DNA of 56,474 nucleotides from an uncultured Bacteroidia bacterium (GCA_902790635.1 CADASN010000012.1:1-56474), one strand, 5' to 3'. Shown: positions 44,255-52,919, numbered from the stretch's first letter. A program made the numbers and translations. The notes: generated from the letters alone by a model not told the origin.

Positions 44255-45865
44255 TTAGTTGACATATTGAACGATAACGAAGGGACCGCCGATAGAGGCG
44301 TCTTGGACGGGGAGGACCTGATTGTCCGCAGTGAGGCAGAGGAAGCGCAGACGAGCGTATTGGGCCTGCGAGATGGTAGCAGAAGCAGCCCTGATTCCGA
44401 TGGAGACTTCGCTTCCAACCGTTCCCGTGTTCTGGGTCAGGCCATCTGCAAATACCAACGCTGCATCCGGATCCCCGGCAAAGGTCTCTAGCATGGCAAC
44501 CCAGGTGCCATGGTAGGGGGTGTCAAAGGTAAAGGTGCCTTTAAGGACCGTGCCGGGCTTGAGAGCAATCACTTTGTATTCGCTCGTGATGCCGTCAATC
44601 GTAAACGATTGAGTCGACGTATAATTGGCGCCGGGCGTGGTTGGATTGGCGACAAAGGTGTCAGGGTCCCAGAAGAGCTGTTGGGTCACGGTAACGTTTT
44701 CCTTGTAGTCGCTCGTGCCCAGGCGGAATTCCCAAGGCTGGACAACGAGATCCAGCGTGAAGGCACTCGCCGCAGAAAGAACAAGCGTATAGATATACTT
44801 CTTGTTGGGGGCCCAGGAAGTGACGGCATCTTTGCTGACCTTGATGCTGCTGACACGGGTCATACTGGCAGGACCGGAAGATTGGATGAAAGAAACACGC
44901 ACGAGAACATCATTGTTGGTGTCATCGTGATGAAGTTGCTGCGGAATCAGCAGTACGGGGCTGTCGCCACAGGCGACGGGGGTCTTGGTAAGCGGCAGGC
45001 CGGAGGTGTTGGAAAAAGCCACAATGCCGGCGGTCTCTTCATCAGAATAGCTACCCCAGGAGATCGTGTCGTCACTGCCGGGCGTGGCAGCCGGAGTTTG
45101 AGCCATGATCGCCTTGTCGTAGTTGTACAGGATCTCGATCTTCGAAATCTTGATCGTTTGATTGTCCGGAACGTCATCTGCGATCCGCGCTTGGAATCCG
45201 ATGGAAGAGAGGCGATGGTGGAAAGTAAAGTCAACTTCGCCATTGGACAGATCACCGTGTCCATCGGAATCGTGTTTGTAGAGATTCTTCTCAAGGTCGC
45301 AGGTCATCAGGTCAACCCTGGCGTTGGAATTCTGGGTAAAACGAATGTCAGGAAGACCGGAGGTGGTGTTTGTATATGCATCCGTGGTTCCAGCTCCGAG
45401 CAGTTCGATCCCGGCACCATTGCGGGGATAGTATCCCCAGAAACTGAGCTTGTCAATATGGGCGCTGGTCGTACCGCCCGTCTCATTGGGCCAGTACTTA
45501 ATGGGAGTGTATGTCCAGGAACTGCCATCTTTCGTGACCAGCTGGTTATACATGAAGTCAGGAATATTGCCGGTACCGTCAGATTCCCAGGAACCGTCGT
45601 TGCTTCCATTTCCGTCATGATAAAAACCGAACACGCCAATCTGGGTGCCGTCGGCAAAATCAGTCGACGCCTTGGTCTCCGACACCGGCCGCAGGCTGGA
45701 GGTGAACTTGACGGGGGTATCTCCGCCGAGCTCATTCCACTCGTCGTCCGGTCCTGCACCCGGGTTGTCGATCCTGGCGCAAGCGACAAAGAGACAAGCC
45801 GCCCCCAGCAGGATCGCAGCTGTTCTGAATGAAGCGTGTGATTTGTATGTGTCCTTTCCAAACAT
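44255..45865 (-). CDS. Fimbrillin family lipoprotein (Mfa-like), fourth in the tandem
   Basis: A 536-residue lipoprotein with lipobox LFVAC (Cys29). It shares with its neighbours the block FMYNQ followed by WTYTPIKYWPN and a tail close to YTLVLSAASAFTLDLVVQPW. These are the marks of Mfa-like/FimA-type fimbrial subunits, which are lipidated, exported and polymerised after proteolysis at the cell surface. It is the longest of the four and the most divergent, with about 130 extra C-terminal residues after the shared fold. It begins 95 nt after the previous gene, with a hairpin in the gap. Confidence 0.85.
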   Translation of the reverse strand: MFGKDTYKSHASFRTAAILLGAACLFVACARIDNPGAGPDDEWNELGGDTPVKFTSSLRPVSETKASTDFADGTQIGVFGFYHDGNGSNDGSWESDGTGNIPDFMYNQLVTKDGSSWTYTPIKYWPNETGGTTSAHIDKLSFWGYYPRNGAGIELLGAGTTDAYTNTTSGLPDIRFTQNSNARVDLMTCDLEKNLYKHDSDGHGDLSNGEVDFTFHHRLSSIGFQARIADDVPDNQTIKISKIEILYNYDKAIMAQTPAATPGSDDTISWGSYSDEETAGIVAFSNTSGLPLTKTPVACGDSPVLLIPQQLHHDDTNNDVLVRVSFIQSSGPASMTRVSSIKVSKDAVTSWAPNKKYIYTLVLSAASAFTLDLVVQPWEFRLGTSDYKENVTVTQQLFWDPDTFVANPTTPGANYTSTQSFTIDGITSEYKVIALKPGTVLKGTFTFDTPYHGTWVAMLETFAGDPDAALVFADGLTQNTGTVGSEVSIGIRAASATISQAQYARLRFLCLTADNQVLPVQDASIGGPFVIVQYVN

Positions 45866-45910
45866 CCTGTCGATATTTTTTCCTTTAAGCGCCCCTTAAG
45901 GGCTTTGTTT

Positions 45911-45950
45911 TTGGTACCCATGCGGGCGGTCAGGCCCGCATGGATAAAGT
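45911..45950. repeat. Intergenic hairpin repeat, copy 1
   Basis: A 40-nt sequence found again at 48714-48753 with one difference. Perfect arms CCATGCGGGC (45918-45927) and GCCCGCATGG (45934-45943) enclose a GGTCAG loop. It lies just after the stop of the third fimbrillin and before the fourth. There is no T-run on either side, so an RNA-processing or stabilising hairpin is more likely than a terminator. Confidence 0.9.
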
Positions 45951-45959
45951 GTGACAAAA

Positions 45960-47429
45960 TTAAATGTTCGCAGGAAGGTCAATCTCGGTAGCACCGGCAC
46001 CAGTAGTAATCTCACCCGGATCGACAACGCCGTTTCCATTTGCATCATTCCAGGAATCACCCGTAGCCCAATCCTCGACGGAAGCCTCGAACTTGACATC
46101 CATCAGGCCAAGGATGATCTTAAGATTGTACTTCTTGTTCGCCTCGATTACCGGGAACTTGACACGGCCGAAGACGGTCTGAGGGACCTCGGTGAAGCCC
46201 TTGCCAGGGATCTTGGGATCATAGGTACGCACCACATAAGTGATCGTGACATCCACGACGGGCTTGGTGCCAGGCACAAGGATAATCGGGTTGGCCTCGT
46301 CCTTATAGACGTTGACTTCCTTCTTGGTGACACCCAGCGGGAGCGTGCTGAAATCAGTGACAGTCGTGGTGGGCTCCTTGAGGAAATCAGCGAGCTCGCT
46401 CAGGGAATGGGTCGCATCGGCAGCCACGGCAGCAGCATCTGCAGTGATGTTCTGCTCAAACTGGATAGAAGTGGGCGTACCGGTAAGCGTGAAAACACCC
46501 GTATAAAGGTCAAGCGTACCGGTCTGTTCTGCGGTTGCATACTGAACGGGAACGCCTTCAATGTCGGTCACAGCAACGGCAGGAGTACCTTCCGTCTCGG
46601 GGGCGCTCTTCACATTGATGCTGGAGACGGTGATCTTGGTACCGGTGGCACCACCGAAATCACCGGACGTAACGTTGCCATAAGCCGCGGTAGGATCCAA
46701 AGTGGGGTTGGCCACGATGGTAAGTCCGTTCGCTACATAGGAAGGATCCTCATACGGGTTGGGGGTAGGTACCGGGCCCTCATAAGAACCACCCAGTTTA
46801 GCAAGCAGGTGACGGAAGATGAAGGGGATCTTCGTCGACTGGCGGGTCTGGTCGGTGTTGACCGTATAGACATACGGATCAGTGGTAGTACCAGCGCCCG
46901 TACGAGTGCGATAGCCCCACATCAGGTCCACGTTCGGCTTGTTGATAGCGAAAGTGTAGTTCACGAGGTTATGGCCGGTCGTTCCGTCGATCGCAAAGCC
47001 CGTGATGCCATAGTCATTGACAGCACCGGTGGCTGCGGGATCCGCATACGGGGCATAGGCAAAGAAGGAAACCTTCTGATCGTCAGCAGACTGTCCGTTG
47101 GTCGGGTTCGGCCAGTACTTGACCGGCTCATAGGTCCAGTTGGCGCCTTCGTCAGCAGAGGTGACCTGCTGGTTGTACATGAAGTTGTCAGTCGCTTTCG
47201 CGACATCGAACGCATCCGTGCCGGAATAGGTAGCAAAGACACCGAAACCATGGGTCGCAAGGGCCTTCAGGTTCATGTCGTCAGTCGGACCGGCCTTCGT
47301 GATGCTCCGGCCGGAGTAGGCACCGAAGTTGATGGCGTCAGCCTCGGTCTGCTCAAAGTTGATCTCAGTCTTGGTGCAAGCGCCAAGGACGAGGGCTGCA
47401 ACAGCAGCAAGGATAGTGAAACGTTTCAT
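45960..47429 (-). CDS. Fimbrillin family lipoprotein (Mfa-like), third in the tandem, with EF-hand-like loop
   Basis: A 489-residue lipoprotein with lipobox LVLGAC (Cys18). It has the shared FMYNQ and YWPN blocks and the SFFAYAPYA strand. The C-terminal strand pair (FEASVEDWATG and ATEIDLPANI) matches its paralogues, but between them lies an insertion encoding DANGNGVVDPGE, which has the spacing of a calcium-binding EF-hand/dockerin loop. The middle region, about residues 210-370, is also longer than in the first two fimbrillins. Confidence 0.87.
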   Translation of the reverse strand: MKRFTILAAVAALVLGACTKTEINFEQTEADAINFGAYSGRSITKAGPTDDMNLKALATHGFGVFATYSGTDAFDVAKATDNFMYNQQVTSADEGANWTYEPVKYWPNPTNGQSADDQKVSFFAYAPYADPAATGAVNDYGITGFAIDGTTGHNLVNYTFAINKPNVDLMWGYRTRTGAGTTTDPYVYTVNTDQTRQSTKIPFIFRHLLAKLGGSYEGPVPTPNPYEDPSYVANGLTIVANPTLDPTAAYGNVTSGDFGGATGTKITVSSINVKSAPETEGTPAVAVTDIEGVPVQYATAEQTGTLDLYTGVFTLTGTPTSIQFEQNITADAAAVAADATHSLSELADFLKEPTTTVTDFSTLPLGVTKKEVNVYKDEANPIILVPGTKPVVDVTITYVVRTYDPKIPGKGFTEVPQTVFGRVKFPVIEANKKYNLKIILGLMDVKFEASVEDWATGDSWNDANGNGVVDPGEITTGAGATEIDLPANI

Positions 47430-47470
47430 AAAGCTTTACTGAACTAACTTTAATTATTTATTATTATTGT

Positions 47471-48685
47471 TTATTCGTTTTTCGGGAGATCCACTTCCAG
47501 GGTCTCTCCAGTATTCCAGTCAACAACTTCAGCAGCCAAGGATACTTCGCTCAAACCAAGGACCATCCGGATCGTATTGCTGGTACCAGCCTTGAAGCTA
47601 GGGAAGGTAACACTCTTGCTAATAACATTCTCCACACGGCTGAATCCGTCAGCCAGGTTGCTGTCATCCGTCGTCACGTAATAGGTAATCCGGACGCCGA
47701 TTGTGACAGGACTGGATTTCGGAAGCAGGGTGAAATACTTGCCGGCGGCAAGGACCGGTTTTTCCGAAGCGGTCACACCGGCAGGCTGCAAGGAAGCTTT
47801 CCGGGCACCGGCATCCAAGACATCGGTGTGCAACTTGGTCCCGCTAACCGTCAGAGTCATGTCGGTACTGCTCACACCAGAAAAATCCCAAAGCGGAGTT
47901 TTGGCAGCAATATTATGGAGATTAAGCACTCCCCGGTCATACATCCCCGGAATGGTCAGGACCACTTCCTTGATCGTGACCTTGACACCGTCCTTGGGCG
48001 TGCCACCGGCAGTAAGAACATTGTAGGCACCGACAGCCGTCAGGTTCAGCTGGGCCAGCGCGTGGAAGAACTTGAAAGTGACCTTGGTGCCGACCCTCGG
48101 CTTCTGCAGGTCCAGATACGGAAGGCCCTCCGTGACCGGATTGGTGCTGCCAGCAACGTTTTCCCAGGTGCCGCCGTTGGAGACGCCCCAGACCAGGTCG
48201 ACATTCTTGTCGAGATCATCGGACACCTTGTAGGTCACGGTCGGATCACCGGGCGTGCTACCGTCGTACATTGCAACGATGCCTTCGGTACCACCGGCTG
48301 TCTCCACATACGGAGCATAAGCGAAGAAGGAAACCTTCTGGGCGTCGCTGCCGCCAAGCTGGTTCGGCCAGTACTTGACAGGACTGTAGCTCCAATCCGG
48401 GTTATCAAAACCGACTTTCTGATTGTACATGAAGTTCGGTTGGGTACTTCCATCATAATTGCCAGCCTTGACATAGGCGAAGACACCGAATCCCGTGGAC
48501 TGGAGCTTCGCGTTATCCATCACGCCCCCTGTGCCTGCCTTGGTCTGGGGCATGTAGATGCCGAAGTTCATGGGAACGGCCGGGGTCGCCGCCTCCAGTT
48601 CAGAGACAGGAACATGATTCTCTACCTTGGTGCATGCCACCAAGGCCAGGACTGCCAGCGCAGAAAGAATCAGGTTCCGTTTCAT
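47471..48685 (-). CDS. Fimbrillin family lipoprotein (Mfa-like), second in the tandem
   Basis: A 404-residue lipoprotein; ATG 48685 (MKRNLILSALAVLALVAC, Cys18) is chosen over an in-frame start 39 nt upstream because it gives a normal signal peptide. FMYNQ, WSYSPVKYWPN and SFFAYAPYV are shared with the others, and it ends AEVVDWNTGETLEVDLPKNE. It follows the first fimbrillin after a gap of 77 nt that holds the repeated hairpin. Confidence 0.88.
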   Translation of the reverse strand: MKRNLILSALAVLALVACTKVENHVPVSELEAATPAVPMNFGIYMPQTKAGTGGVMDNAKLQSTGFGVFAYVKAGNYDGSTQPNFMYNQKVGFDNPDWSYSPVKYWPNQLGGSDAQKVSFFAYAPYVETAGGTEGIVAMYDGSTPGDPTVTYKVSDDLDKNVDLVWGVSNGGTWENVAGSTNPVTEGLPYLDLQKPRVGTKVTFKFFHALAQLNLTAVGAYNVLTAGGTPKDGVKVTIKEVVLTIPGMYDRGVLNLHNIAAKTPLWDFSGVSSTDMTLTVSGTKLHTDVLDAGARKASLQPAGVTASEKPVLAAGKYFTLLPKSSPVTIGVRITYYVTTDDSNLADGFSRVENVISKSVTFPSFKAGTSNTIRMVLGLSEVSLAAEVVDWNTGETLEVDLPKNE

Positions 48686-48713
48686 TACTTTATATAAGTT
48701 GTTATCAAATTTC

Positions 48714-48753
48714 TTGGTACCCATGCGGGCGGTCAGGTCCGCATGGATAAAGT
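48714..48753. repeat. Intergenic hairpin repeat, copy 2
   Basis: The second copy of the 40-nt element at 45911-45950, differing by T for C in the right arm, which leaves one mismatched pair in the stem of the operon transcript. It lies after the stop of the first fimbrillin and before the second, the same relative position as copy 1. Confidence 0.9.
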
Positions 48754-48762
48754 AATGTCAGA

Positions 48763-50007
48763 TTAACTATTGATCGGGAGATCAACAGAAGTAGCAGTAA
48801 CGTTGTCCCAATCCTCAACCGTAGCGGAAAGTTCGACGGAAGTCAACCCCAGCGTAATCAGAATCGTATTGGACTTGCCGGCCTGGAAACCACTCGCGAA
48901 GGTGATATCCTTCTTAATAACATTCTGCACGCGAGAATAACCGGTAGCAAGGTCTCCATCCGCGGTAGTTACATAATAAGTAATCTCAACACGAACAGTA
49001 GTGGAACTCGATTGCGGAATCAGCGTGAAGAAAGTGTTATCATCCACGAAAATATTCTTCTGAGAGGCAGTAACACCCTCAACAGTCTGGACTGCATCAG
49101 TACCGCTATCCTTGATCGTCGCGTTCAGGTCATCACCAGCAACAACAAGCGTCGTGGATGTACCAGTAACACTCTCCCAATTAGGAACACCCGCACCCGT
49201 CGTAGTATTGTTAAGGTTGAGAACACCGGAAGTAGACACAGGAAGATCGACGATACGAATCTGCGCCACAGTCACCTTCGTAGCAGCATCCAGAGTTCCA
49301 CCGGCTGCAACCTGATCAAAAGCACCAACGATTTTGAGGGCAAGGCGGGAAGTCGCGTGCTTGAAGAGGAACGGGATCTTGGTACCGATAGCCGGTTTCG
49401 TAAGGTTAAGCAACGGCATTCCCTCTGCAACACTAACAGTGGCATGATGAACATCCGTATAAGAGAAACCACCCGTACCAGCGACACCCCAAAGAAGGTC
49501 AACCGCGTCGGAAGGATCGGTAGCGACAGCATACGTAACTTTCGGATCCGTAGTAGCAGCGTTAGTAGTCAATGCGGTAATACCCGTGGTACCGGAACCG
49601 GCAGCAACATAAGGAGCATAAGCAAGGAAAGAAAGCTTATCCGCAGCAGCGGGACCAGTGGCTCCGTTGTTATCATCGATGGTCTCATTAGGCCAGTATT
49701 TGATCGGGCTATAAGTCCAAGCAGAAGTGCTGACCTTCGTATTATACATGAAGTTAGGACCCGTCGTAGCTGCATAGTTTCCACCATTGGAATAGGTGGC
49801 AAACACGCCAAAACCTTCCGTCTGAAGAGAAACAGTACTGTTGGCGCCGTCAGTTGTGATCGTGCCGGCAGTACCGGCCTTCGTGGCCTTGGGCACATAG
49901 ACACCGAAATTGATTGGCTCATTCACGGTCTCTTTGGTAGTCTCGACCTTGGTGCATGCACCGAGGGCGACGGCTGCGAAAGCAGCGAGAATCAAATACT
50001 TTTTCAT
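48763..50007 (-). CDS. Fimbrillin family lipoprotein (Mfa-like), first in the tandem
   Basis: A 414-residue lipoprotein with lipobox ALGAC (Cys17). It contains FMYNTKVSTSAWTYSPIKYW, SFLAYAPYV and the closing SATVEDWDNVTATSVDLP. As the subunit nearest the assembly genes it is a candidate for the main shaft protein, though which of the four is the major subunit cannot be read. Sequence just upstream (CATAAAGCTT then AT-rich) resembles that before the third fimbrillin. Confidence 0.88.
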   Translation of the reverse strand: MKKYLILAAFAAVALGACTKVETTKETVNEPINFGVYVPKATKAGTAGTITTDGANSTVSLQTEGFGVFATYSNGGNYAATTGPNFMYNTKVSTSAWTYSPIKYWPNETIDDNNGATGPAAADKLSFLAYAPYVAAGSGTTGITALTTNAATTDPKVTYAVATDPSDAVDLLWGVAGTGGFSYTDVHHATVSVAEGMPLLNLTKPAIGTKIPFLFKHATSRLALKIVGAFDQVAAGGTLDAATKVTVAQIRIVDLPVSTSGVLNLNNTTTGAGVPNWESVTGTSTTLVVAGDDLNATIKDSGTDAVQTVEGVTASQKNIFVDDNTFFTLIPQSSSTTVRVEITYYVTTADGDLATGYSRVQNVIKKDITFASGFQAGKSNTILITLGLTSVELSATVEDWDNVTATSVDLPINS

Positions 50008-50055
50008 AAAGCTTCGAAAATTTTTATTAGTTAATATTATTTATTGTTTCAATTA

Positions 50056-51174
50056 TTACATTGGCACTTCTATGGTCTCTCCGTCCTCCCAGGGGGATAC
50101 GGTGGCATCCATACCGCTCTTGTTGCCATCATCGGGTTTGACATCCGGGAGGATCATGGCCGGCTCGTCTACGGTGCCGAAGATGAGGCGGTACATGTTG
50201 CGGTAGCCGCGGGTCGGAGTCTGGACTTTGATCTTGTCACCCACCTGGAACTTGTAGTCCGCGGTGGTCACGTTGTCGATCAGCAGCGTGGATACGTTGA
50301 GCGTAGAGTCACGGACGGCGGAAGGGGTCTCTCCGTTCGGCAGTCCAAAGGTGGTGATGATGCCGTCAATGTGGCCCACACGGGTGGTCTCATTGTCCAT
50401 CGTGAGCTGCCACTGGTTGATCAGCTGGATGGCCTCATCGGCATCGGTAGTATTCTGCGTAAGCTCGAAGGTGCGGGCCATGCCGCTCATCGAGGCGCGG
50501 ACCGACTTGAGTACATCGGCATTGCCGGCATAGACCGTGACCCAGAGTTGGGAGACGATGTTCTTCGGATAGACCGGGATGCGGATGGTGTAGAACTCGA
50601 CCCGCTCCTGATAGTAGTCGATATCTTCAGCCTTGGACTTGGTGCCGTCGGCCATCATCGCCTTGAGCTTCGTGAGGTTGGCATAGTAGTACTGGTACTC
50701 CTCGGTCATCTCGTCGGTGATGTCGAATTCATCGGCCACGCCGGCGCACAGCACCTCAGGATTCTCAACGACCTTCTCGTCAGCACCGGCACGGGTCGCC
50801 CAGTTGGACTCGCTCTCGCGAAGGTACGTGGATGCCTTATCATAGGAGGTCATGTCCGAGAACTCCATGCGCCAGTACTCCTCAGGACTCTGGCTGATCA
50901 TGAACATCTTGTAGTGCCCCGCACCCAGCTCAACCTCGCAGGAATCGACATTGGCCGTGGTAACAGAGGAATAGTATTCACCGTCACGGAAGAAATACAA
51001 CGTCACACCGGTAGGTTTCATCCCCTCAGGATAAGCCTCGGCATTCCAGATGCACTTCACGATCACGCGGACGGTGGAGCGGTACATCAACTCGAGCGGG
51101 CGGCGCTGGCAGCCGGCGGCAGCCACGAGCAGCAGCAGGGCGATCAGCCACAAGGATTTCCGGTTCTTTCTCAT
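50056..51174 (-). CDS. DUF5119-like fimbrial accessory lipoprotein
   Basis: A 372-residue lipoprotein started at ATG 51174, which overlaps the stop of the DUF3575 gene (ATGA). Signal MRKNRKSLWLIALLLLVAAAGC with the lipid Cys followed by QRRPLEL, then EGMKPTGVTLYFFRDGEYY, the look of DUF5119 proteins that are encoded with Mfa-type fimbriae. Probably an anchor or assembly subunit in the outer membrane. Its 3' end lies 48 nt before the first fimbrillin. Confidence 0.7.
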   Translation of the reverse strand: MRKNRKSLWLIALLLLVAAAGCQRRPLELMYRSTVRVIVKCIWNAEAYPEGMKPTGVTLYFFRDGEYYSSVTTANVDSCEVELGAGHYKMFMISQSPEEYWRMEFSDMTSYDKASTYLRESESNWATRAGADEKVVENPEVLCAGVADEFDITDEMTEEYQYYYANLTKLKAMMADGTKSKAEDIDYYQERVEFYTIRIPVYPKNIVSQLWVTVYAGNADVLKSVRASMSGMARTFELTQNTTDADEAIQLINQWQLTMDNETTRVGHIDGIITTFGLPNGETPSAVRDSTLNVSTLLIDNVTTADYKFQVGDKIKVQTPTRGYRNMYRLIFGTVDEPAMILPDVKPDDGNKSGMDATVSPWEDGETIEVPM

Positions 51175-52472
51175 CGTACACTCCTCCTTACCTTGCGGGT
51201 GAAAATATACTTGATGCTGGCACCGGCCTTGACGGGTCCGAACCACTGCAGGCGGCCATGGTGCTGATAGATCAGGTGGACGTCGTCAGACGTACCTTCA
51301 TAGTAGCGATAGTGCGTGCCCATCCAGCCGGCGCCGGCATAGAGGTCGAGGCGCCAGTGCGGGCTGAGCCGGAAGGCGTAGCCATACTCCAGACCAAGCG
51401 TCTGGAACTCACCCTGATAGCCGGTGTGCTTGGGCTCGATGTCGTAGTAGCCTGCACCGAAGTCCAGTCCGATAAAGTGGCCGCGGAGCACATCCATACG
51501 ATCCGACGGGTTGTGACGGGAGAACCACCAGCGGCCGCCGATATCCCACTTGAGGATCTCCCAGGCACGGTCATTCTGCGGCGTGAGCCACCAGGGGAAG
51601 GCGTACTCGGCATAGACGCTCCAGCTCTGGCCGATCGGGACCTCGACGGCGATGTTCGGTGTGAACGCCATATCGTATGCGAGAGAACCGAAGTCGTAAA
51701 GCAGGTTCGTGGACACGGCCAGGATGGGCCGGATCTCCTCAAGGGAACGCGTCAGGGCCGGGATTACCAGGTGCTCCTCCGGAAGCTCGATGCGGGTGTC
51801 GATCCAAGGGAACTCCTCGAAAGTCACGTCATCGAGAACCGGCAGGGAGGCGACCGCTTCGGCCACGCGGTCGAAGACCACAATGATGGCGGAGAAGCGG
51901 AGAGCCGGGAAATAATACTTCAGGAAGTAGTTATACTCCTTCAAACGACGGAGTTGCGCCTTCTTGGCGTCCGGAGCGAGCTCAGAACCTATAATCGCGA
52001 GCGCATCCGCGCGCGTAGCAGAAGAAAGCGTGGGGTCCTCTGAGACCATCTGTGCGAACTCTCCCCAGGACTCAACCTCGGAGGAGACCCGCACCTTGTC
52101 AGCCAGGTTGGGATAGGCATTCACGACGTAGTCGTAAATGGCCTTGGAACGATTCACGGACAACGCCTCATTGCCTTTGAACGGGCCCTCCGGGGAGGAC
52201 TTGGAGACGACGATCACGGAATCTACGAACACCTGGCCGCGGACAGCCAGCAAGCTGTCGAGGTGGGCGAAAGCCCGGGCGTTGTAGCGATACTCGCGAT
52301 CCAGGACATATTTGCTGACCGGGAAGGTGATCCGGAACTCGTCGGAAGCCTCGCGATGATGCTGCTGGGCACCGGCGGGCGCGCCGGACAGCACGAACAG
52401 AACAAAGACAGTCGCCGGGAAAAGGCCCCAGGCCTTTCCGGCGATCCGAGATTGATTCTTGAAACTGTTCAT
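51171..52472 (-). CDS. DUF3575 outer-membrane protein with OmpA-like N-terminal part
   Basis: A 433-residue protein with a signal peptide ending near Ala35. Residues about 40-210 resemble an OmpA-like periplasmic module (VDSVIVVSKSSPEGP then NEALSVNRSKAIYDYV). Residues about 245-433 are DUF3575: NLLYDFGSLAYDMAFTPNIA, WWLTPQNDRAWEILKWDIGG and repeated aromatic beta strands of a small barrel. DUF3575 genes head many Bacteroidales fimbrial operons. It is the first gene after the operon promoter at 52.6 kb. Confidence 0.82.
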   Translation of the reverse strand: MNSFKNQSRIAGKAWGLFPATVFVLFVLSGAPAGAQQHHREASDEFRITFPVSKYVLDREYRYNARAFAHLDSLLAVRGQVFVDSVIVVSKSSPEGPFKGNEALSVNRSKAIYDYVVNAYPNLADKVRVSSEVESWGEFAQMVSEDPTLSSATRADALAIIGSELAPDAKKAQLRRLKEYNYFLKYYFPALRFSAIIVVFDRVAEAVASLPVLDDVTFEEFPWIDTRIELPEEHLVIPALTRSLEEIRPILAVSTNLLYDFGSLAYDMAFTPNIAVEVPIGQSWSVYAEYAFPWWLTPQNDRAWEILKWDIGGRWWFSRHNPSDRMDVLRGHFIGLDFGAGYYDIEPKHTGYQGEFQTLGLEYGYAFRLSPHWRLDLYAGAGWMGTHYRYYEGTSDDVHLIYQHHGRLQWFGPVKAGASIKYIFTRKVRRSVR

Positions 52473-52586
52473 GCGTCTAACCTTGCGGCGGTCTAAATCA
52501 AATTTCTTGCCTTGCCAAATTCAGCTTTTCATTACGAGCAGGGATGAAAATCACGCCCTCTGAATTAAAGCCTATATTTTTCGACA

Positions 52587-52617
52587 CAAAGATAAATATT
52601 AATTTCGATAAAACAAA
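52587..52617 (-). promoter_or_regulatory. Promoter of the fimbrial operon
   Basis: On the minus strand TTTG (52617-52614), a 19-nt spacer and TATCTTTG (52594-52587): a perfect match to the Bacteroidota consensus. The DUF3575 start is at 52472, giving a leader of about 105 nt. Confidence 0.8.
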
Positions 52618-52757
52618 AAATAATTTTTTAATACTTCAAAAATATTTTCAAAAACGCATAAATTTGGGGGCGAAATGGGTCGCGAATCATTCACGGCTCT
52701 CAATGGCGTGTAACATATATATAATATATATAAGGTAAAACTTAAAATTCAGTTTCG

Positions 52758-52766
52758 CCCCCCCCC
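52758..52766. repeat. Run of nine C in the divergent control region
   Basis: A nine-base C tract that forms part of one arm of the inverted repeat 52666-52675/52753-52762. It lies about 80 nt upstream of the -33 box of the plus-strand promoter and about 140 nt upstream of the minus-strand promoter. Confidence 0.95.
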
Positions 52767-52845
52767 TACTGAAAATAGGCCCAGAATACACCCAGAGGCG
52801 GGTGTTTTCCGTTTGAAAAAATATTTTGATATTTTCGAAAGTTTT

Positions 52846-52877
52846 TTTGGATATTATCTTTTTTTGGTGTATATTTG
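52846..52877 (+). promoter_or_regulatory. Promoter of the divergent fimbrillin-regulator operon
   Basis: TTTG at 52846-52849, a 20-nt spacer and TATATTTG at 52870-52877. The start codon is at 52920. The leader of about 37 nt carries a hairpin. Confidence 0.6.
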
Positions 52878-52884
52878 CCTTCGT

Positions 52885-52907
52885 ATCTGAGCAGAATGCT
52901 CTCAGAT
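52885..52907 (+). promoter_or_regulatory. Leader hairpin before the divergent fimbrillin
   Basis: ATCTGAG (52885-52891) and CTCAGAT (52901-52907) form a perfect 7-bp stem with a 9-nt loop, within a wider CGTATC/GATACG repeat (52882-52887 and 52911-52916). It starts within the first few bases of the predicted transcript, ahead of ATG 52920. Confidence 0.5.
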
Positions 52908-52919
52908 GCCGATACGAGT

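Larger units (their letters stand above)
52473..52919. other. AT-rich divergent control region of the fimbrial locus
   Basis: About 450 nt with no supported gene. It holds a promoter on each strand, a GGGGGCGAAA/TTTCGCCCCC inverted repeat (52666-52675 and 52753-52762), a run of nine C (52758-52766) and a run of alternating AT (about 52712-52731). It separates the minus-strand fimbrial operon from the plus-strand fimbrillin-regulator operon. Confidence 0.8.

Noticed and set aside
44510-45832. A 440-residue plus-strand frame opposite the fourth fimbrillin
   Set aside because: The fimbrillin has a lipobox and family blocks; the opposite frame has none.
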